A DNA stretch of 64,000 nucleotides from Mactromeris polynyma (lineage: Eukaryota; Mollusca; Bivalvia; Venerida; Mactridae), in NCBI GenBank assembly GCA_032209605.1, contig JASFXZ010000002.1:54376431-54440430 (forward strand). The letters are read 5' to 3'. The translations under genes and the position numbers were made by a program. This document shows positions 46,660 through 59,600 of this stretch, piece by piece. The stretch's first letter is position 1; each line of letters begins with the position of its first letter. Below the pieces are notes generated by a model. That model saw only the letters and a list, made by a program, of their open reading frames with translations. It did no database searches and was not told the origin of the DNA.

Positions 46660-46880
46660 TGGAGTGCCCTTTCGTGAGACCTTGACCTTGAAGGTATGGA
46701 CATGACTCTAACACATGACAAACCTTCTAATCGTGCCGAGTGTTGAGTTTCCTTGCAGTCCTGTAAATCTTTGACAAGGTAAAGCCTAAACATAAACCTC
46801 ATTATGAATGCACAAGAAACTGGGAGTATAAGTGTTCTTGTCTATGACCTTGACCTTTGAGGTACAGACCTGATTCTGGT
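46660..46880. repeat. Dispersed repeat with TGACCTTGACCTT motifs
   Basis: gaccttgaccttgaaggta at about 46679 and tgaccttgacctttgaggta at about 46846 are direct repeats about 168 bp apart. Each contains TGACCTTGA, the complement of a TCAAGGTCA nuclear-receptor half site. Confidence 0.45.
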
Positions 46881-46904
46881 CGAGTCTTTCAACTTAGTAC
46901 CTGG

Positions 46905-47152
46905 ACATGGATGTCCCCGTTAATCGCCTTTCAGTAGAATGCAGATATTTTGTTTGCAAAAGCTATATAATTTTGAAGCAATATGAATTGAATCAATCCA
47001 CCCCTTCAACCGTTGCTGATTGGAAACCAATTTTTTAAGTTGAAAAAGGGCCATAACCCCTCCCCAAATTGAAGGAATGAAACAGAAATTGAACTCGACC
47101 TGTATAATACTAGCCTATGCTTACATGCCTAATTTGAATGGGGGGCATAAAA
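46905..47152 (+). mobile_element. Dispersed repeat, gacatggatgtcccc family, copy 3
   Basis: Begins ggacatggatgtccccgtta and ends gaatggggggcataaaaac. The interior ggaaaccaattttttaag and gggccataacccctcccc matches 25155-25500. Confidence 0.65.
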
Positions 47153-47831
47153 ACATCAACTCTGTCATGAAATGGTAACATCTTTAACAATGGTTAGTCT
47201 TTTTCTCTTTTTCAAATAAACCCATTCACACTTGACTTGCTGACAGAAAGAAACGGATAACTGATAACCAATGAATACCTTAATTCTACCTTAATAGCAT
47301 CTCTCAACAGTTCTCATAACTTTATCAGGATCTACTAGTCAGAAGGAATCATTTATTACACACCCACAGTTAGACACAGACAGTATGGTAGGTGTATTTT
47401 ATACAATGTACATTGTTTACAAGTTTGAACACACAGTGAGTACTGTATATCATAGCAGATGATAAATTAATTACACTATAGAAGTCAGTGTATCTATGTG
47501 AGTGATAACATACATACATCTACCTGAACTAGGAAACAGTAAACATGCATATGCCAGATCAATTATAGCATTAAAACCTAGTTTAAACATCATAGGAACT
47601 AGAAGAATTTCTGAAAACCAGGCCCCATGTTCACAAAGGTCAACTTCATCCAGATCAGTTTTCCAGAATTTATTGATTTCCATCTTTTTCATAATAAGCA
47701 TGAAATCTGAATTTAATGTCTCAAAAGTTCATATCTGTCACATTCTGTAACAAGATTTAGCTTTGCAAAACAATTTTTACAAAGTTTGAAAGAAACTTTA
47801 TTTAATCTTGATCCTTAAAACTGATTCATTG
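47153..47831. other. Intergenic, nothing recognised
   Basis: Frames on both strands at 47471-47750 have no recognised domain. Confidence 0.35.
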
Positions 47832-47928
47832 TGAACATGAAGATCCTACCTTTTTCACTAGAGTACAGATAAAGGGATGTGAACATGAAGACCCTACCTT
47901 TTTCACTAGAGTACAGATAAAGGAATGT
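47832..47928. repeat. 48-bp direct duplication
   Basis: Two copies starting gaacatgaag at 47833 and 47881. Confidence 0.9.
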
Positions 47929-48740
47929 GTACGTGAAAATGTCACATACTTCGGAAATTGTTGATAGACATTAATTGAAACAAAGGTGACCATACTTAGC
48001 AAAAGTGCTAAAAAAGACATTTTCACCTGTAAAAATGATCATAAACGAGTGCCAATTGAGTGTATCACTCATTATAATAACTATTACCAGGTGATGTAGT
48101 AACAGTCGACAATTGATATACAGGATATCACCACTTTTATACAGTATTCTATGTAATGGAATGGTTTTATACAGATATCTGAAAGCACATTTTTAATTAA
48201 TACTGACTAAACGCTCGTATAACAATATATGTTTGGTCGATATTTGAAGGTTGATTATTTGATGGGGTCATCACTAAGTATAATGAGAAGCAACATCAAG
48301 GTCAAGCAATGTATTCATTTATTACACCAAAAATGGTACATTTTTTGTGGATTTTATGACACTTGTATAATACAAATAAAAGGACATACATACATGTGCA
48401 ATACAAACTTTAAGAAGAAATCAAGATATCATAGTCAATAAGTTACAGCGATTTCAATCGAAAAAAACCCACACATTTCAGCTCAAAGTAGGCAATGATG
48501 TTATTTTTCTCAAAATTATTTTATACAAACAATTAAAATGCAGAGCTGCAACCAATGCATAATGTTAATTTATCAAGCAATTGTTTGGTAAAACAAAATC
48601 AATATTGACAATTAAAATAAATTAGATGTCCCAATATAAATACAGAGGGGCGCATTGTGGTCCCTTGTCCCCTTAAATTTTCCATGGCTGTTTTTGATAG
48701 TTAGCCAGACAACTCCTTACTTCCCCTTTCCCTTAGATCC
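47929..48740. other. Intergenic, nothing recognised
   Basis: AT-rich; no gene recognised. Confidence 0.35.
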
Positions 48741-48742
48741 CT

Positions 48743-49322
48743 TATGTTTCGAGGCTGTTTCTCTAGGATCTGTGTGTGGAGGCATTGTTGTATGTTTCGA
48801 GGCTGTTTCCCTAGGATCTGTGTGGGGAGGCATTGTTGTATGTTTCGAGGCTGTTTCCCTAGGATCAGTGTGGGGAGGCATTGTTGTATGTTTCGAGGCT
48901 GTTTCCCTAGGATCTGTGTGGGGAGGCATTGTTGTATGTTTCGAGGCTGTTTCCCTAGGATCTGTGTGGGGAGGCATTGTTGTATGTTTCGAGGCTGTTT
49001 CCCTAGGATCTGTGTGGGGAGGCATTGTTGTATGTTTCGAGGCTGTTTCCCTAGGATCTGTGTGGGGAGGCATTGTTGTATGTTTCGAGGCCGTTTCCCT
49101 AGGATCTGTGTGGGGAGGCATTGTTGTATGTTTCGAGGCCGTTTCCCTAGGATCTGTGTGGGGAGGCATTGTTGTATGTTTCGAGGCTGTTTCCCTAGGA
49201 TCTGTGTGGGGAGGCATTGTTGTATGTTTCGAGGCTGTTTCCCTAGGATCTGTGTGGGGAGGCATTGTTGTATGTTTCGAGGCTGTTTCCCTAGGATCTG
49301 TGTGGGGAGGCATTGTTGTATG
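48743..49322. repeat. 48-bp tandem repeat (12 copies)
   Basis: Unit gaggctgtttccctaggatc plus tgtgtggggaggcattgttgtatgtttc, nearly perfect. Frames stay open on both strands. The minus reading (MPPHTDPRETASKHTT repeated, ending KHKGSKGKGK) is the most protein-like, but I find no upstream signal peptide or splice acceptor. Called a minisatellite. Confidence 0.93.
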
Positions 49323-49860
49323 TGGCGTTATCAGTTATAACTTATTTTTTTCTTTTATTAAATCACAGGCATACTTTGTACATATGTATATATTAACATG
49401 TTCCCATCACTTAAAAATAAGAACACTCTTAGTATAATTCAGACTTTACTTAAGAGTCTAAACACAGCATACTACATGTATATACATATATAACAAGTAC
49501 TGTCAGAGTATAGTAACTAGAGTACACTGAATTATCTTCCTATAAAGTGAGTTTTATGAAATTCCTTATTTGGTCATGATCTAAATGTAACATCAGGTTA
49601 ATCATGACCCTGTGACCTGAATAAATTATCATAACAATACACATACCTACAACACTGGAGTATCAGATAACGCATTTATAATGACAACAATGACTAACAT
49701 TACATTGTATTGTAAGTATACACATATCACATTAATTATAAGTTATCATTGGGCATTTAAGAAAGCACGAGTTTGTCAATCAGCAGTTATCATGTTCATC
49801 GATTTCATCCATAATTAAGATTTCTTTGATCATCAGTACTTGTTTATAATATCAAGGATT

Positions 49861-50637
49861 CAGTACACACTTATTGTTACTCAGTTTGTGGTAATCTTTG
49901 GTACACAACTATTGTTACTCAGTTTGTGGTAAGGTTTGGTACACAACTATTGTTACTCTGACCTTGGTAAGGTTTGGTACACAACTATTGTTACTCTGAC
50001 CTTGGTAAGGTTTGGTACACAACTATTGTTACTCTGACCTTGGTAAGGTTTGGTACACAACTATTGTTACTCTGACCTTGGTAAGGTTTGGTACACAACT
50101 ATTGTTACTCTGACCTTGGTAAGGTTTGGTACACAACTATTGTTACTCTGACCTTGGTAAGGTTTGGTACACAACTATTGTAACTCTGATCACAGCTAAA
50201 TTTGGTGCACAACTATTATTACACAGTTCTAGGCAATATTTGGTGCACTACTATTGTTGCTTCGACCTAGGTAAGAGTTGGTACTCAACTATTGTTACTC
50301 TATTCTTGATAAGAATTTGTACACAACTATTGTTACTTAGTTCTTGATACGATTTGGTACACAACTATTGTTACTCTATTCTTGATAAGAATTTGTACAT
50401 AACTATTGTTACTTAGTTCTTGATACGATTTGGTTCACAACTATTGTTACTCTATTCTTGATAAGAATTTGTACACAACTATTGTTACTTAGTTCTTGAT
50501 ACGATTTGGTACACAACTATTGTTACTCTGACCTTGATAAGATTTGGTACAAAACTATTGTTAATCTGATCTTGGTAAAATTTGGTACACAACTATTGTT
50601 ACTCTGACCTTGGTAAGATTTGGTACACAACTATTGT
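49861..50637. repeat. 38-bp tandem repeat (about 20 copies), two subtypes
   Basis: The unit contains ggtacacaactattgttact. The first part is homogeneous (gaccttggtaaggttt). From 50290 two variants alternate (ctattcttgataagaatt and tagttcttgatacgattt), giving a 76-bp period. Confidence 0.93.
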
Positions 50638-53312
50638 TTAGCAGACCGTATCATAGATTATCAATAAATGACAACACATACAACAATATTGAACTCAACA
50701 TTTAACAATTAAACATTCATGCTATGTATCTCACATATTGTCCACTTCAACATCATGTGACATGACAGATATCGTTACACCCTAATATTCAATAAGTGAA
50801 AGCAATATTCACTACATACTTCCTTGTAACATATCAAAAGCAGATACTGTCATTTATCTCATTATCTTTTGCTTAATTATCCTAAAACAAGTACTAAGCT
50901 AGAGAGCGCACGAAAAACATGCACAGCGTACATATATAACACAGTAAGCAGGAAGCTAGTGGTTTTGAACCAGGTTTGAACGTTACAACCATGGATATAA
51001 AAATGTACATCACAATACAGAACAAAACGGCAAACAGCTGATTGAAATCAAAATCTAGTTTGCTTCAATAATAACAATTTGACTTGAAGTAAAATATTTA
51101 CCAACGAACTTGTCTAGATGTAAGCACTGTATTATAAACAACAGGATATACAGATCACATCCAGACGAAATTTTTCCAATATTTTTGTAACAATAAATTT
51201 CTCAAATCAAGACATTTCTATCTCTGCATGACAAAATATTACACAAACAATTATGACATCTGAGACAATAAATTATAAAAGAGCCAATAATTAACAAATA
51301 ATTACATCTGAATTTTGTTTCTAATTGTGCAATTGTAAGTTTGATTTGTTGTTCCTATTCAACATACTTCTACATTACGTCATATTCATATTACCACACA
51401 AACTTAATCTACATAAGCAGCTGTTTCACAGAAAAAAAATAGTTTCGTCTCTAACTTACAGAACCCAGAGTCAATCTGACTACATGTATCTGGTATGACA
51501 GCTTTTGTTTGTTTTGGCTTTTATGCTATTTCTCAACAGTATTCTATTGCATACAGCAATAAGTTGACCTAACCAGCGCTCCTGGGTTACCAATCAGTAC
51601 TAACCTGTTCCCCTGCAAGCAACTGACAACTTCTCTACAATTTACAAAACATAAGAGTCCAGAGGTGGAAGACAAAAGACTTTGGAAGCAGTATCTTCAG
51701 TCATATTGTCACGGGAACAATGTAAGCCTGGCCCAGGAGTACATACTAACACCATCTTGGTATATCTGGACTTGGGAACAATCTCTTTGTGAGAAATTCT
51801 GTGTAATCAGAGCCAGATCAGTTCACCAGCATTAAAATGTTACAGAAGTCAACAATGATCAAAACTCTTTAAAACTTTTATACATAATACATGAATACAC
51901 ATTAAAAGATAAAACCTCTTAATATGATGGAACAAAAATAAATCATCAACAAAGAATAGTAAGTCATACTGATTCCGGTTTTGTAGAAGTCTACATTGTG
52001 AATTAACAAAATAAAATGCAACAATGAATTTAAGACTACAAAATACAATAAACAATTAACAAACATACATAAAGGTAAGTTGTATAGCACTTGGATACAT
52101 GAAAATGAATGACCGGGGAAACAAGTATATGGTTGAACAGAAGAAACAGACATATATACAAGAATGTCTGGTATTCCCACTGTGTATTTTCACTCTTGAA
52201 CTTGAAGCAATGAAGCTAAAGTCAATATACTAGTCGATGTTACATGTGGATTAAGACTGATGAAGACTGAACACTCCACATGCAATATAATCAACTTCAG
52301 GAGACAGCAGCACTTTTAGTGTGGATACCAGAGTATGTCCTGATGGCAAGAGTCAATTAAATTGATGCCAGATTATCATTAATAAATATGCCATATTCTG
52401 GTTTAAAATTCTCTTAAAATCATAAAGACGCAAAACATAAACATAAAAATAGCTAGATTGGCACCAAAACCTAAAGTGAAAATAGTTTTTGAAGGAATTA
52501 CAGAAATCGTCGCAATGACATCACCCGATTAATTGAACACAATTAAAAATATTTGCCACAAGAAACAGGAAGTAATTGACAAGAAAATAACCGAAAATAC
52601 TGATGACGTGATATTATAATTCTAGAGGATACATACAGGTAATACAAATATACCAATGGGTATATAGTTAGTTGATACAAACAGTCGTGAAGTCATACAT
52701 GAAGTTATATGCTATACATCAAAAGTACATATATTGTACTGACAGGTAGTAATTTAGATAAATATGGTAGGATTATTTTATCTCACAGGAAGGAAAATGA
52801 CGAGTACACAAATCAGACATTACATGTTTCCATAGCAAAATATCAAGTAATTACATTGCACAATATGTAAACTGCATTATTTCTCTATACAACTATAGAT
52901 ACAATGCCATGTATAGTATGCTAATTAATACAACAGTCTCCATACAATTCATTATGCATGAACTAGATACACAATTTATATATTAAAGCAACAATATACA
53001 CAAGGGAGCCGTCTAACTTTTTGTATTTTTTCCTATGAGATTGCACTGATAAATTGCTACAATACAAGAAAACACTGGCACAAATAAGACATACTTTGAC
53101 ATGCTCCAGTATTCAATCATGATAGTGATTTAAATCTAGACTTTGCAAGGTATGTGAAATCCTGGTTTTTTCAAGATGATGCTATACAAAATGTATAGTA
53201 TAATACAATGTATCTATATATTGACTGACAATTATCCCAGCCTAATCACAGCAACAAGAATATGACAATAGTACAAAGTATGCTATAATTCTAACATTCT
53301 AGAAGTACAGTC
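50638..53312. other. Downstream of EHD gene, possible long 3' UTR
   Basis: AT-rich; no supported gene. No minus-strand AATAAA was seen close to the EHD stop, so the 3' end of that transcript cannot be placed. Confidence 0.4.
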
Positions 53313-54014
53313 TCAGTCAGCAAAGCCATTTTTCTTTGATGGAGGCACTAAATGCTCAGGTAATTCATTCGGTAAATCATGTCCGTCCATTTTTATTTGA
53401 ATAAGGTGATTAGCTAAAGCCCATTCATCAGTATCTAACATACCATCTCGATCAACATCCGCCAGTTTCCATATCTTACCAAGAACTGAATTGGGCAATT
53501 TGGTTTTCACCATTTCAGCTTTTGCTGCTGCGCCAGTAACCTTTCCATTTACAGGATTCAATTTATTAAACGCTTCATCGTATTTATACTTCTCTTGGCC
53601 AACAATCCATTCATGCTCACCCTTCCCCGCATCAGCTCCCTCGCCACGCCCAAACCCAAATGGACTCTCATTATAAGCCTCAAAAGCTCCGCCCTCCACA
53701 TTGGCCTTCTCATTCTCAGCGTTCTGATCCTCAAGCGGAATCATTTCCATCAAGCGGGCAATGTCCGAGGCCAACATTTGGTCCACAGTTTCTATGAGTT
53801 TTGGTCTTATTTGATGGAATTTGGTGAAGTCCTGTTCAAGTAACTGCTCTTGCATACGTTTGAGGTCGGGGAAGTCTCCACGAGAGATGCCATGTTCACG
53901 TTCAATGGTAGAATATATATCACCCAGCTGTTTTATCAACTCTTTCTTCTTAGAATCCTTGCCAAACATGGAAGGCATCTCTTTCTTCAGAGCACTTATA
54001 ATGTATGCATGGAC
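53313..54014 (-). CDS. EHD1: EHD exon 2 (helical linker and EH domain)
   Basis: The acceptor tgtatattttag ends at 54015. The exon opens GTC CAT GCA ([15 protein letters not shown]), which continues RARLAK exactly as in other EHDs. Stop TGA at 53315-53313. Confidence 0.95.
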   Translation of the reverse strand, partial: VHAYIISALKKEMPSMFGKDSKKKELIKQLGDIYSTIEREHGISRGDFPDLKRMQEQLLEQDFTKFHQIRPKLIETVDQMLASDIARLMEMIPLEDQNAENEKANVEGGAFEAYNESPFGFGRGEGADAGKGEHEWIVGQEKYKYDEAFNKLNPVNGKVTGAAAKAEMVKTKLPNSVLGKIWKLADVDRDGMLDTDEWALANHLIQIKMDGHDLPNELPEHLVPPSKKNGFAD

Positions 54015-57000
54015 CTAAAATATACAATTGAATAGTTTTAAAATTTATACTGATCAAAGTATACAAGACTTAGTGGTAAAATCTGTGCCGAGATGACAAT
54101 ATGTGTAATGTCTAAATAGTAATGAACTTCATTGCTTTCTTAAACAGGACAGACAACTTCATTACTTTCTCAAGCAGGACAGATCTATTCAAGGCAAGTA
54201 ATACTTGCTACATGTATATACACAAAGAAGTCAACTTTCAAAGTTCATTTACAATATTCATGACCAAGCAATAATCACTTTTCCTTAAGCATGTAATTTT
54301 GTTGAACTAAAACAAACCATGCTATCAATTCCAAACGCTAACAGTACACTTAAAAACAGAACTGAGAAGCAATTTATGTAAAATGGTCGGTTTTGTTACA
54401 AAAGGGCTTTCTTTCTGCTGTTTTTTTTGGGAAAAGGGCTCCAGGTCATATTAACATTTTTTGTCAAAATTGGATTTAATGTATGTTTCAAGTGTTTAAA
54501 CAGTTAATTGTAAGTAATGAGTTATAACTTCATACTTCTACTTTTACCTTCTCATTTATAAGATACATGTACTGCAGATATTTTCTGAAGTGGTAGGGTG
54601 TTGCCTATGTCAGAATTGGTTTATATCTTCCTCAAAATCATTTGATTCAGTTTCAATTGGGAACTTTTTCTTGAGAAAAATGGACCAAATTTTGCAATGG
54701 GGCCGAAATTCGACCACATGGGACAGTTAGAAAAAGCCCTATTCTACTATAGTAAAAACAATCAAAATCAATAAATTTCTATAAAAATCGATAAATTGTC
54801 AGCTTTAGGCTTTAATTTTTCATAGATATGTACGAACAGCAGGTGAAATTCCATTCAATAAAAATAATTTGGTAAGAAAGTAATTCTCAAATTCTTTCAT
54901 AAAGGGGCTTTAATTCACATTTATATATAAACAGCCAGGTAGTAACTACATGTATTCCAGCTATAAGATGGAGGAAACAGCCAGGTAGTAACTACATGTA
55001 TTCCAGCTATAAGATGGAGGAAACAGCCAGGTAGTAACTACATGTATTCCAGCTATAAGATGGAGGAAACAGCCAGGTAGTAACTACATGTATTCCAGCT
55101 ATAAGATGGAGGAAACAGCCAGGTGGTAACTACATGTATTCCAGCTATAAGATGGAAGAAACAACCAGGCAGTAACTACATGTATTTCAGCTATAAGATG
55201 GAGGAAACAGCCAGGTAGTAACTACATGTATTCCAGCTATAAGATGGAGGAAACAGCCAGGTGAACACCAGCGTAGAATCAACAACCTCCACATACAAAT
55301 TCAACATTTTTGTCAGGATCCAAAATCGTTATGGTGAGGGGCAGAGACCATTACTACTCAACCACTCGACCAGAGGCCCCTCATCAATTTTTATAGCTTC
55401 CCTTTCACCCAAAGCCATTTATGAGACCATCATCATTTAACTCAATAACAGTGTGTACCAATGTAACCATTTCAATAGTAATTACAATTTATTTACAAAG
55501 ATAGTAATCACAATCATTACATGTATAATTATATTACTGTATGAACTCAGTCTCAAGGCTCATGACCGTGAAATTGCTAATGAAAGACATTTAGAGAGTA
55601 ATTAAGTAAAAACTGGCAAGATAAAATTAAAGAAATCATTCAATATTCAATACCTTCCTACCCAAGCACATCTTATATGTATCTATATATTATATGGTAA
55701 TTCCATGTACATCAGGTATTTGTATCATAATGTCCATACTTCAATGAAAGTCATACAAAATGTACACATGTAGTATTGACTTAAAGCATGGCTAACTTTA
55801 GTCATGATAAAATGCTATCAGATGTGTGAAGTGTACATACATGTATGAACAAGTATTGAATATATACAGTTGTACATACGTTATATATATGAGTCAATAA
55901 TCTCAATTTCAAAATGTGCAGGTTTTTTGCTGTGAAGATCAATTATAATTGACAATTAATTGAAAATTTGTGAAGTCACCTACAAATGATCATGGTAGTT
56001 TTGAACAATCAATTGTCGCTGCTGCAGTGTCATTTTTTCCCTTTCCAGTACTAACGCTGTGGGTTAAATTACAGAGTGTAGTCTGAACGGAATTTAGAAG
56101 TCTGAATTCATGTTGAATTGTACCAATCATTCCATCATGTTTACGCTTTACTAGTACGTTACCAAATCAACGTTAAGAGTTGTCACTATAGAATCAATAT
56201 TCAGAAGTTCTGACTCCATCATGGAATGCAAAACAATTTAACTATTAATCCAAGACAGATCGAAATCCCCTGCCCGATTATTTTCAACAATCAAATATGA
56301 AAAAGGGACGAATTAATTAATACATCTCTACTTTTGTAGCATGTCTTCATTATACACCAGAATGATTTTAATTCATTATACACCAGAATGATTTTAAATC
56401 ATCTTATATGATAACGCAATATCCAACCCTCAAAATGTAAACATTGACTGTACTGATCTCACACTTGGATGAACAAGAGTTTCAACACAAAATGACATTG
56501 ATTCTTATATCAAATCTACTAAATCATCAATTTAATAGGATTAAACTTCATTTTAACAACAATAGATAATTTTAGCATCTCAATATAATAACAGCATGTC
56601 TCGGAAAATAATCAAAATTGCACAGTAATAAATCACAAAAGAAGAAGAAAAGCTTCAATAAAATTTGAAAATAATCAAAATACTGTATGTTTTTCAAAAA
56701 AAACACACTGAAATTCATCATAGTTTCAAGTTCCAGCTGTCAACTTATTTGGGTTAACACAGTCAGGTTTATATACTTTCTTCTTTAGTACAGTGAAGTA
56801 TTGCATCCATAAATTATGTCATACTACAGTAACTGACAAAAATGGAGAGTTACACAATGCCATAAAACTATATATAATATATATATATATACAAAAAGTC
56901 TTCATCTATAAAAGATAACAACAATTAACTTGATACATAGGATAGGCTTACATTCACAAGCATAAAAATGTCATACAAACGACAAAGTAGAAACATTCAA

Positions 57001-59600
57001 AAAGAACCCCCAGTGTTATCTAAAATTGCTTCATTTAGATAGTAAAGCCAACATTACCACATGATTGATATCACATACCATCACATACAGGGCTCAACAT
57101 TAACTTTTTGTACTACTGGACAAGTCGGACAAGTAGATTCAAATATCACTTGTCCTGACCGAATGTTCACTTGTCCTGGCCTTAAATAAATGTAGAGTGA
57201 AAATGCAGGAGTTGTGACAAATGAAGAAATACAGCATTAATATGCAGGCTTTAATACATGAACAATTCAATTAAAACATAAACTGGCTAATTCACATGTA
57301 ATTCCAATTATATGTCTCACATTGATTTTTCTTGAGCCAGTTTTTGTTAACTGTGGATTGATCTTTTGGTTTCGTTGAATTGATTTAAGCCCGTCACGTA
57401 ACTTGGACACAATTTCTTCCATTGAAAGTTACTGGTCACATCGGGCAAGTAGTTTTGGAAATTGGTTGCCCGGACCTTCAAATTACTGGTCAATATCCAT
57501 CGGACAACCTTTAGTGTTGAGCCCTGACATACTAATGTTATATCACTCAAAAACATTTTTGATAATAAACAAACCTTTGGTGTACAGCCACAAAATGTGA
57601 GATAATAACATTTTTAGAAATATTAAAGAATTTAATTAGGAACTATAAGGTCCAAACTTCAAAACAAGTTCACTAAATAGTAAATTTGAGAATACAAATA
57701 CATGTACATCATATGCAGGGGTTCCACTAGGTGCTGAATCTCAAGGGTCATTTTGGTAATTTTTTTTAACAAATTTTACCATTTTATAGCCAAAATACCT
57801 ATAATTCAGAGAAAAATGGACCTTTTAGCCAGAATCCTGGGAGTCAAAATGCGGCCTTTTGGTAATTCCATGGGTCAATTCCAGGGTCAAATGTTACCCC
57901 TGCACATAAAATATATTCCTAGTGCTGTGTAGTATAGACATGAATAAAATGTGGTAAAATATCTGTTTCTATTTCATTCCAGCACACGTGACACCAATAA
58001 TATCAAAACAGTAAGTTGCACAGCAGGTCTGAGACAGGTCATCACAGACATTGTAGTACAGCAGGTCTGAGACAGGTCATCACAGACATTGTAGTACAGC
58101 GGGTCTGAGACAGGTCATCACATACTTTGTACAACACAAAAACAGGCCATGCTTACCATGTATCACTCATCCAATTAGTACCTGAGAAACTGGTAATTAG
58201 CCTGGTGTATGTTTTAAGAACTGATTTATAAATTTATATATAAATAGACTGCTCAAAAGAAGCAGTTATTTTGTCTTAAATAGTGTCAAATATGGCAGTA
58301 ATGACAATTCAAGGGCCACAACTCAAGCAGCAAAGAAACTGCTTTGCCATTAAATTTTAATCTGTATAACTTGTAATAAATTGTGCAAGATTCAAGAAGA
58401 TTACTATAAGTTATAACACGTTGAATAAGCGAAATATCACAAGCTTGACAATTAACGCAAGGTCTGTAACTGGTGTTACTAGAGCAATTTTGCAGAAAAT
58501 ACAATGCCTATCAAACTTTACAAAGAAATTGTGACCTTACAGGATACTAATACAGCTTGCGTATAGAACTTAGAAGACTGCACTAGCAAGAAAGAGGGTC
58601 TCCTATGTTCTAAATTAAGACACAAATAATTGATGTTGGACAAAGGATACATTGAGCACATTGTAAACATGAGAACTTATAATACCTTAGCTAATCTTGC
58701 TCTTTTGATAAGATCATTTAGTTTCCTCAATGCTGCATTTCTTGGCAGACCCTGAAGATCAGAGAACAAGTCCTTCTCCTCCAACTCAAAAAGTTTTCTG
58801 TTCATATCATGCTGGAGAGGTCTGTCCCAGAATGATCCAATATATACTCTTGCTACCTCTGGAGTGTTAATGACTTTACCAAGGGACCACATTAAGGCAC
58901 CATACACTCTCATCAGTTGCTGATGATCTACACCGTCAGCTTTGTTCAGTACAATCCGTACTTTGTCATCATATCCTTTAATAGCATCAATTGCACGGCG
59001 GAATTCATCAGATATGTCCAATTTATGAGCATCAAAGAGCAAGATAATTCTATCTACCCTCTCCGCAAACCATTCCAGAACCCCAGGAAAGTCGTATCCA
59101 CGATCCACTCGCTGCTTTTCCCCTGACAAGATACCCGGCGTATCGACTATTGTGATACTATCAAGAACGCTATTATTCATGAGGGAGCACTGAAACCGGT
59201 TAAGGAAAGCATTACCAAACTTAGTCAAAGGCTTGAACGGCTTTGCAGGATCAACAACTGCGGCATTACCAGGAATAATCCCATCTTGGTCACCGTGCAT
59301 CACAGTAATGAATCTGTCAGTTGTGGGTTCAGGCCCAATCCTGATGCCAGGGAAATCTTGTTCCAATAGATATCGGATAAATGTTGTTTTACCAGTAGAA
59401 TATTGTCCAATAAGTAAAATCATTGGTTTGGCATCAAAATCAGGGTCATCAAGCTTTGGTGAATGAAAATCATGAAATCTGTATGTTTCCTCTAGGGGAA
59501 GCAACTTTTGCCTGTAAATTTTCTTCAAACCTGCCGCAACAGTATCGAACACTTCCGGTTCTTTCTTCCGCCGGTCGTCTCCTGATAGCCAACGCAACAT
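53313..59600 (-). CDS. EHD1: EH-domain-containing ATPase of the EHD1-4 family
   Basis: Join of 58686-59600 and 53313-54014 (1617 nt, 538 aa; human EHD1 is 534). EHDs are dynamin-like ATPases that bind and tubulate endosomal membranes and drive endocytic recycling. Visible: P-loop GQYSTGKT (65-72), the KPF motif near 120-122, switch II DTPG (153-156), NKAD (219-222), then helical membrane-binding segments. A linker with SPF (422-424) where vertebrates have GPF comes next. The C-terminal EH domain (about 445-530) has an EF-hand loop [12 protein letters not shown] (491-502) and the end HLVPPSKK. All key residues are intact. Invertebrates usually have a single EHD gene, so the EHD1 symbol means the family, not a specific paralogue. 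The intron is 4671 bp. Confidence 0.96.
54398..54745. mobile_element. Possible TIR element in EHD intron
   Basis: aaaagggctttctttctgctg at 54399 and cagttagaaaaagcccta near 54725 look like imperfect inverted ends. No target duplication was identified. Confidence 0.35.
54929..55263. repeat. 46-bp tandem repeat (about 7 copies) in EHD intron
   Basis: Unit aacagccaggtagtaactac plus atgtattccagctataagatggagga. One copy (55135-55180) carries several substitutions. Confidence 0.95.
55318..55378 (-). repeat. tRNA-derived SINE fragment in EHD intron
   Basis: Minus strand A box tggtcgagtggttgagtag; no clear B box. Confidence 0.45.
57088..57526. mobile_element. hAT-like MITE with 5-bp TSD, copy C
   Basis: Ends cagggctcaacattaac and gtgttgagccctg are inverted repeats. 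Perfect 5-bp ACATA direct repeats flank it (57083-57087 and 57527-57531). The interior carries ggacaagtcggacaagt and related words on both sides. Confidence 0.85.
57716..57902. mobile_element. CAGGGG-ended MITE, copy 2
   Basis: Starts caggggttccactaggtgct and ends aatgttacccctg. Interior homologous to 42882-43072. Confidence 0.65.
58020..58130. repeat. 38-bp tandem triplication in EHD intron
   Basis: Units starting acagcaggtctgagacagg at 58020, 58058 and 58096. Confidence 0.92.
58686..59600 (-). CDS. EHD1: EHD exon 1 (N-terminus and GTPase-like domain)
   Basis: ATG at 59600-59598. The exon ends AGATTAGCTAAG followed by GTATTA at 58685, phase 0, after 305 codons (RARLAK). A possible 5' UTR intron acceptor (tgtgtttctag) lies at 59638. 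Confidence 0.93.

Larger units (their letters stand above)
54015..58685 (-). other. EHD intron (4671 bp)
   Basis: Bounded by GTATTA and tattttag. It holds a TIR-like element, a 46-bp array, a SINE fragment, two MITEs and a 38-bp triplication, listed separately. No alternative exon was recognised. Confidence 0.85.
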
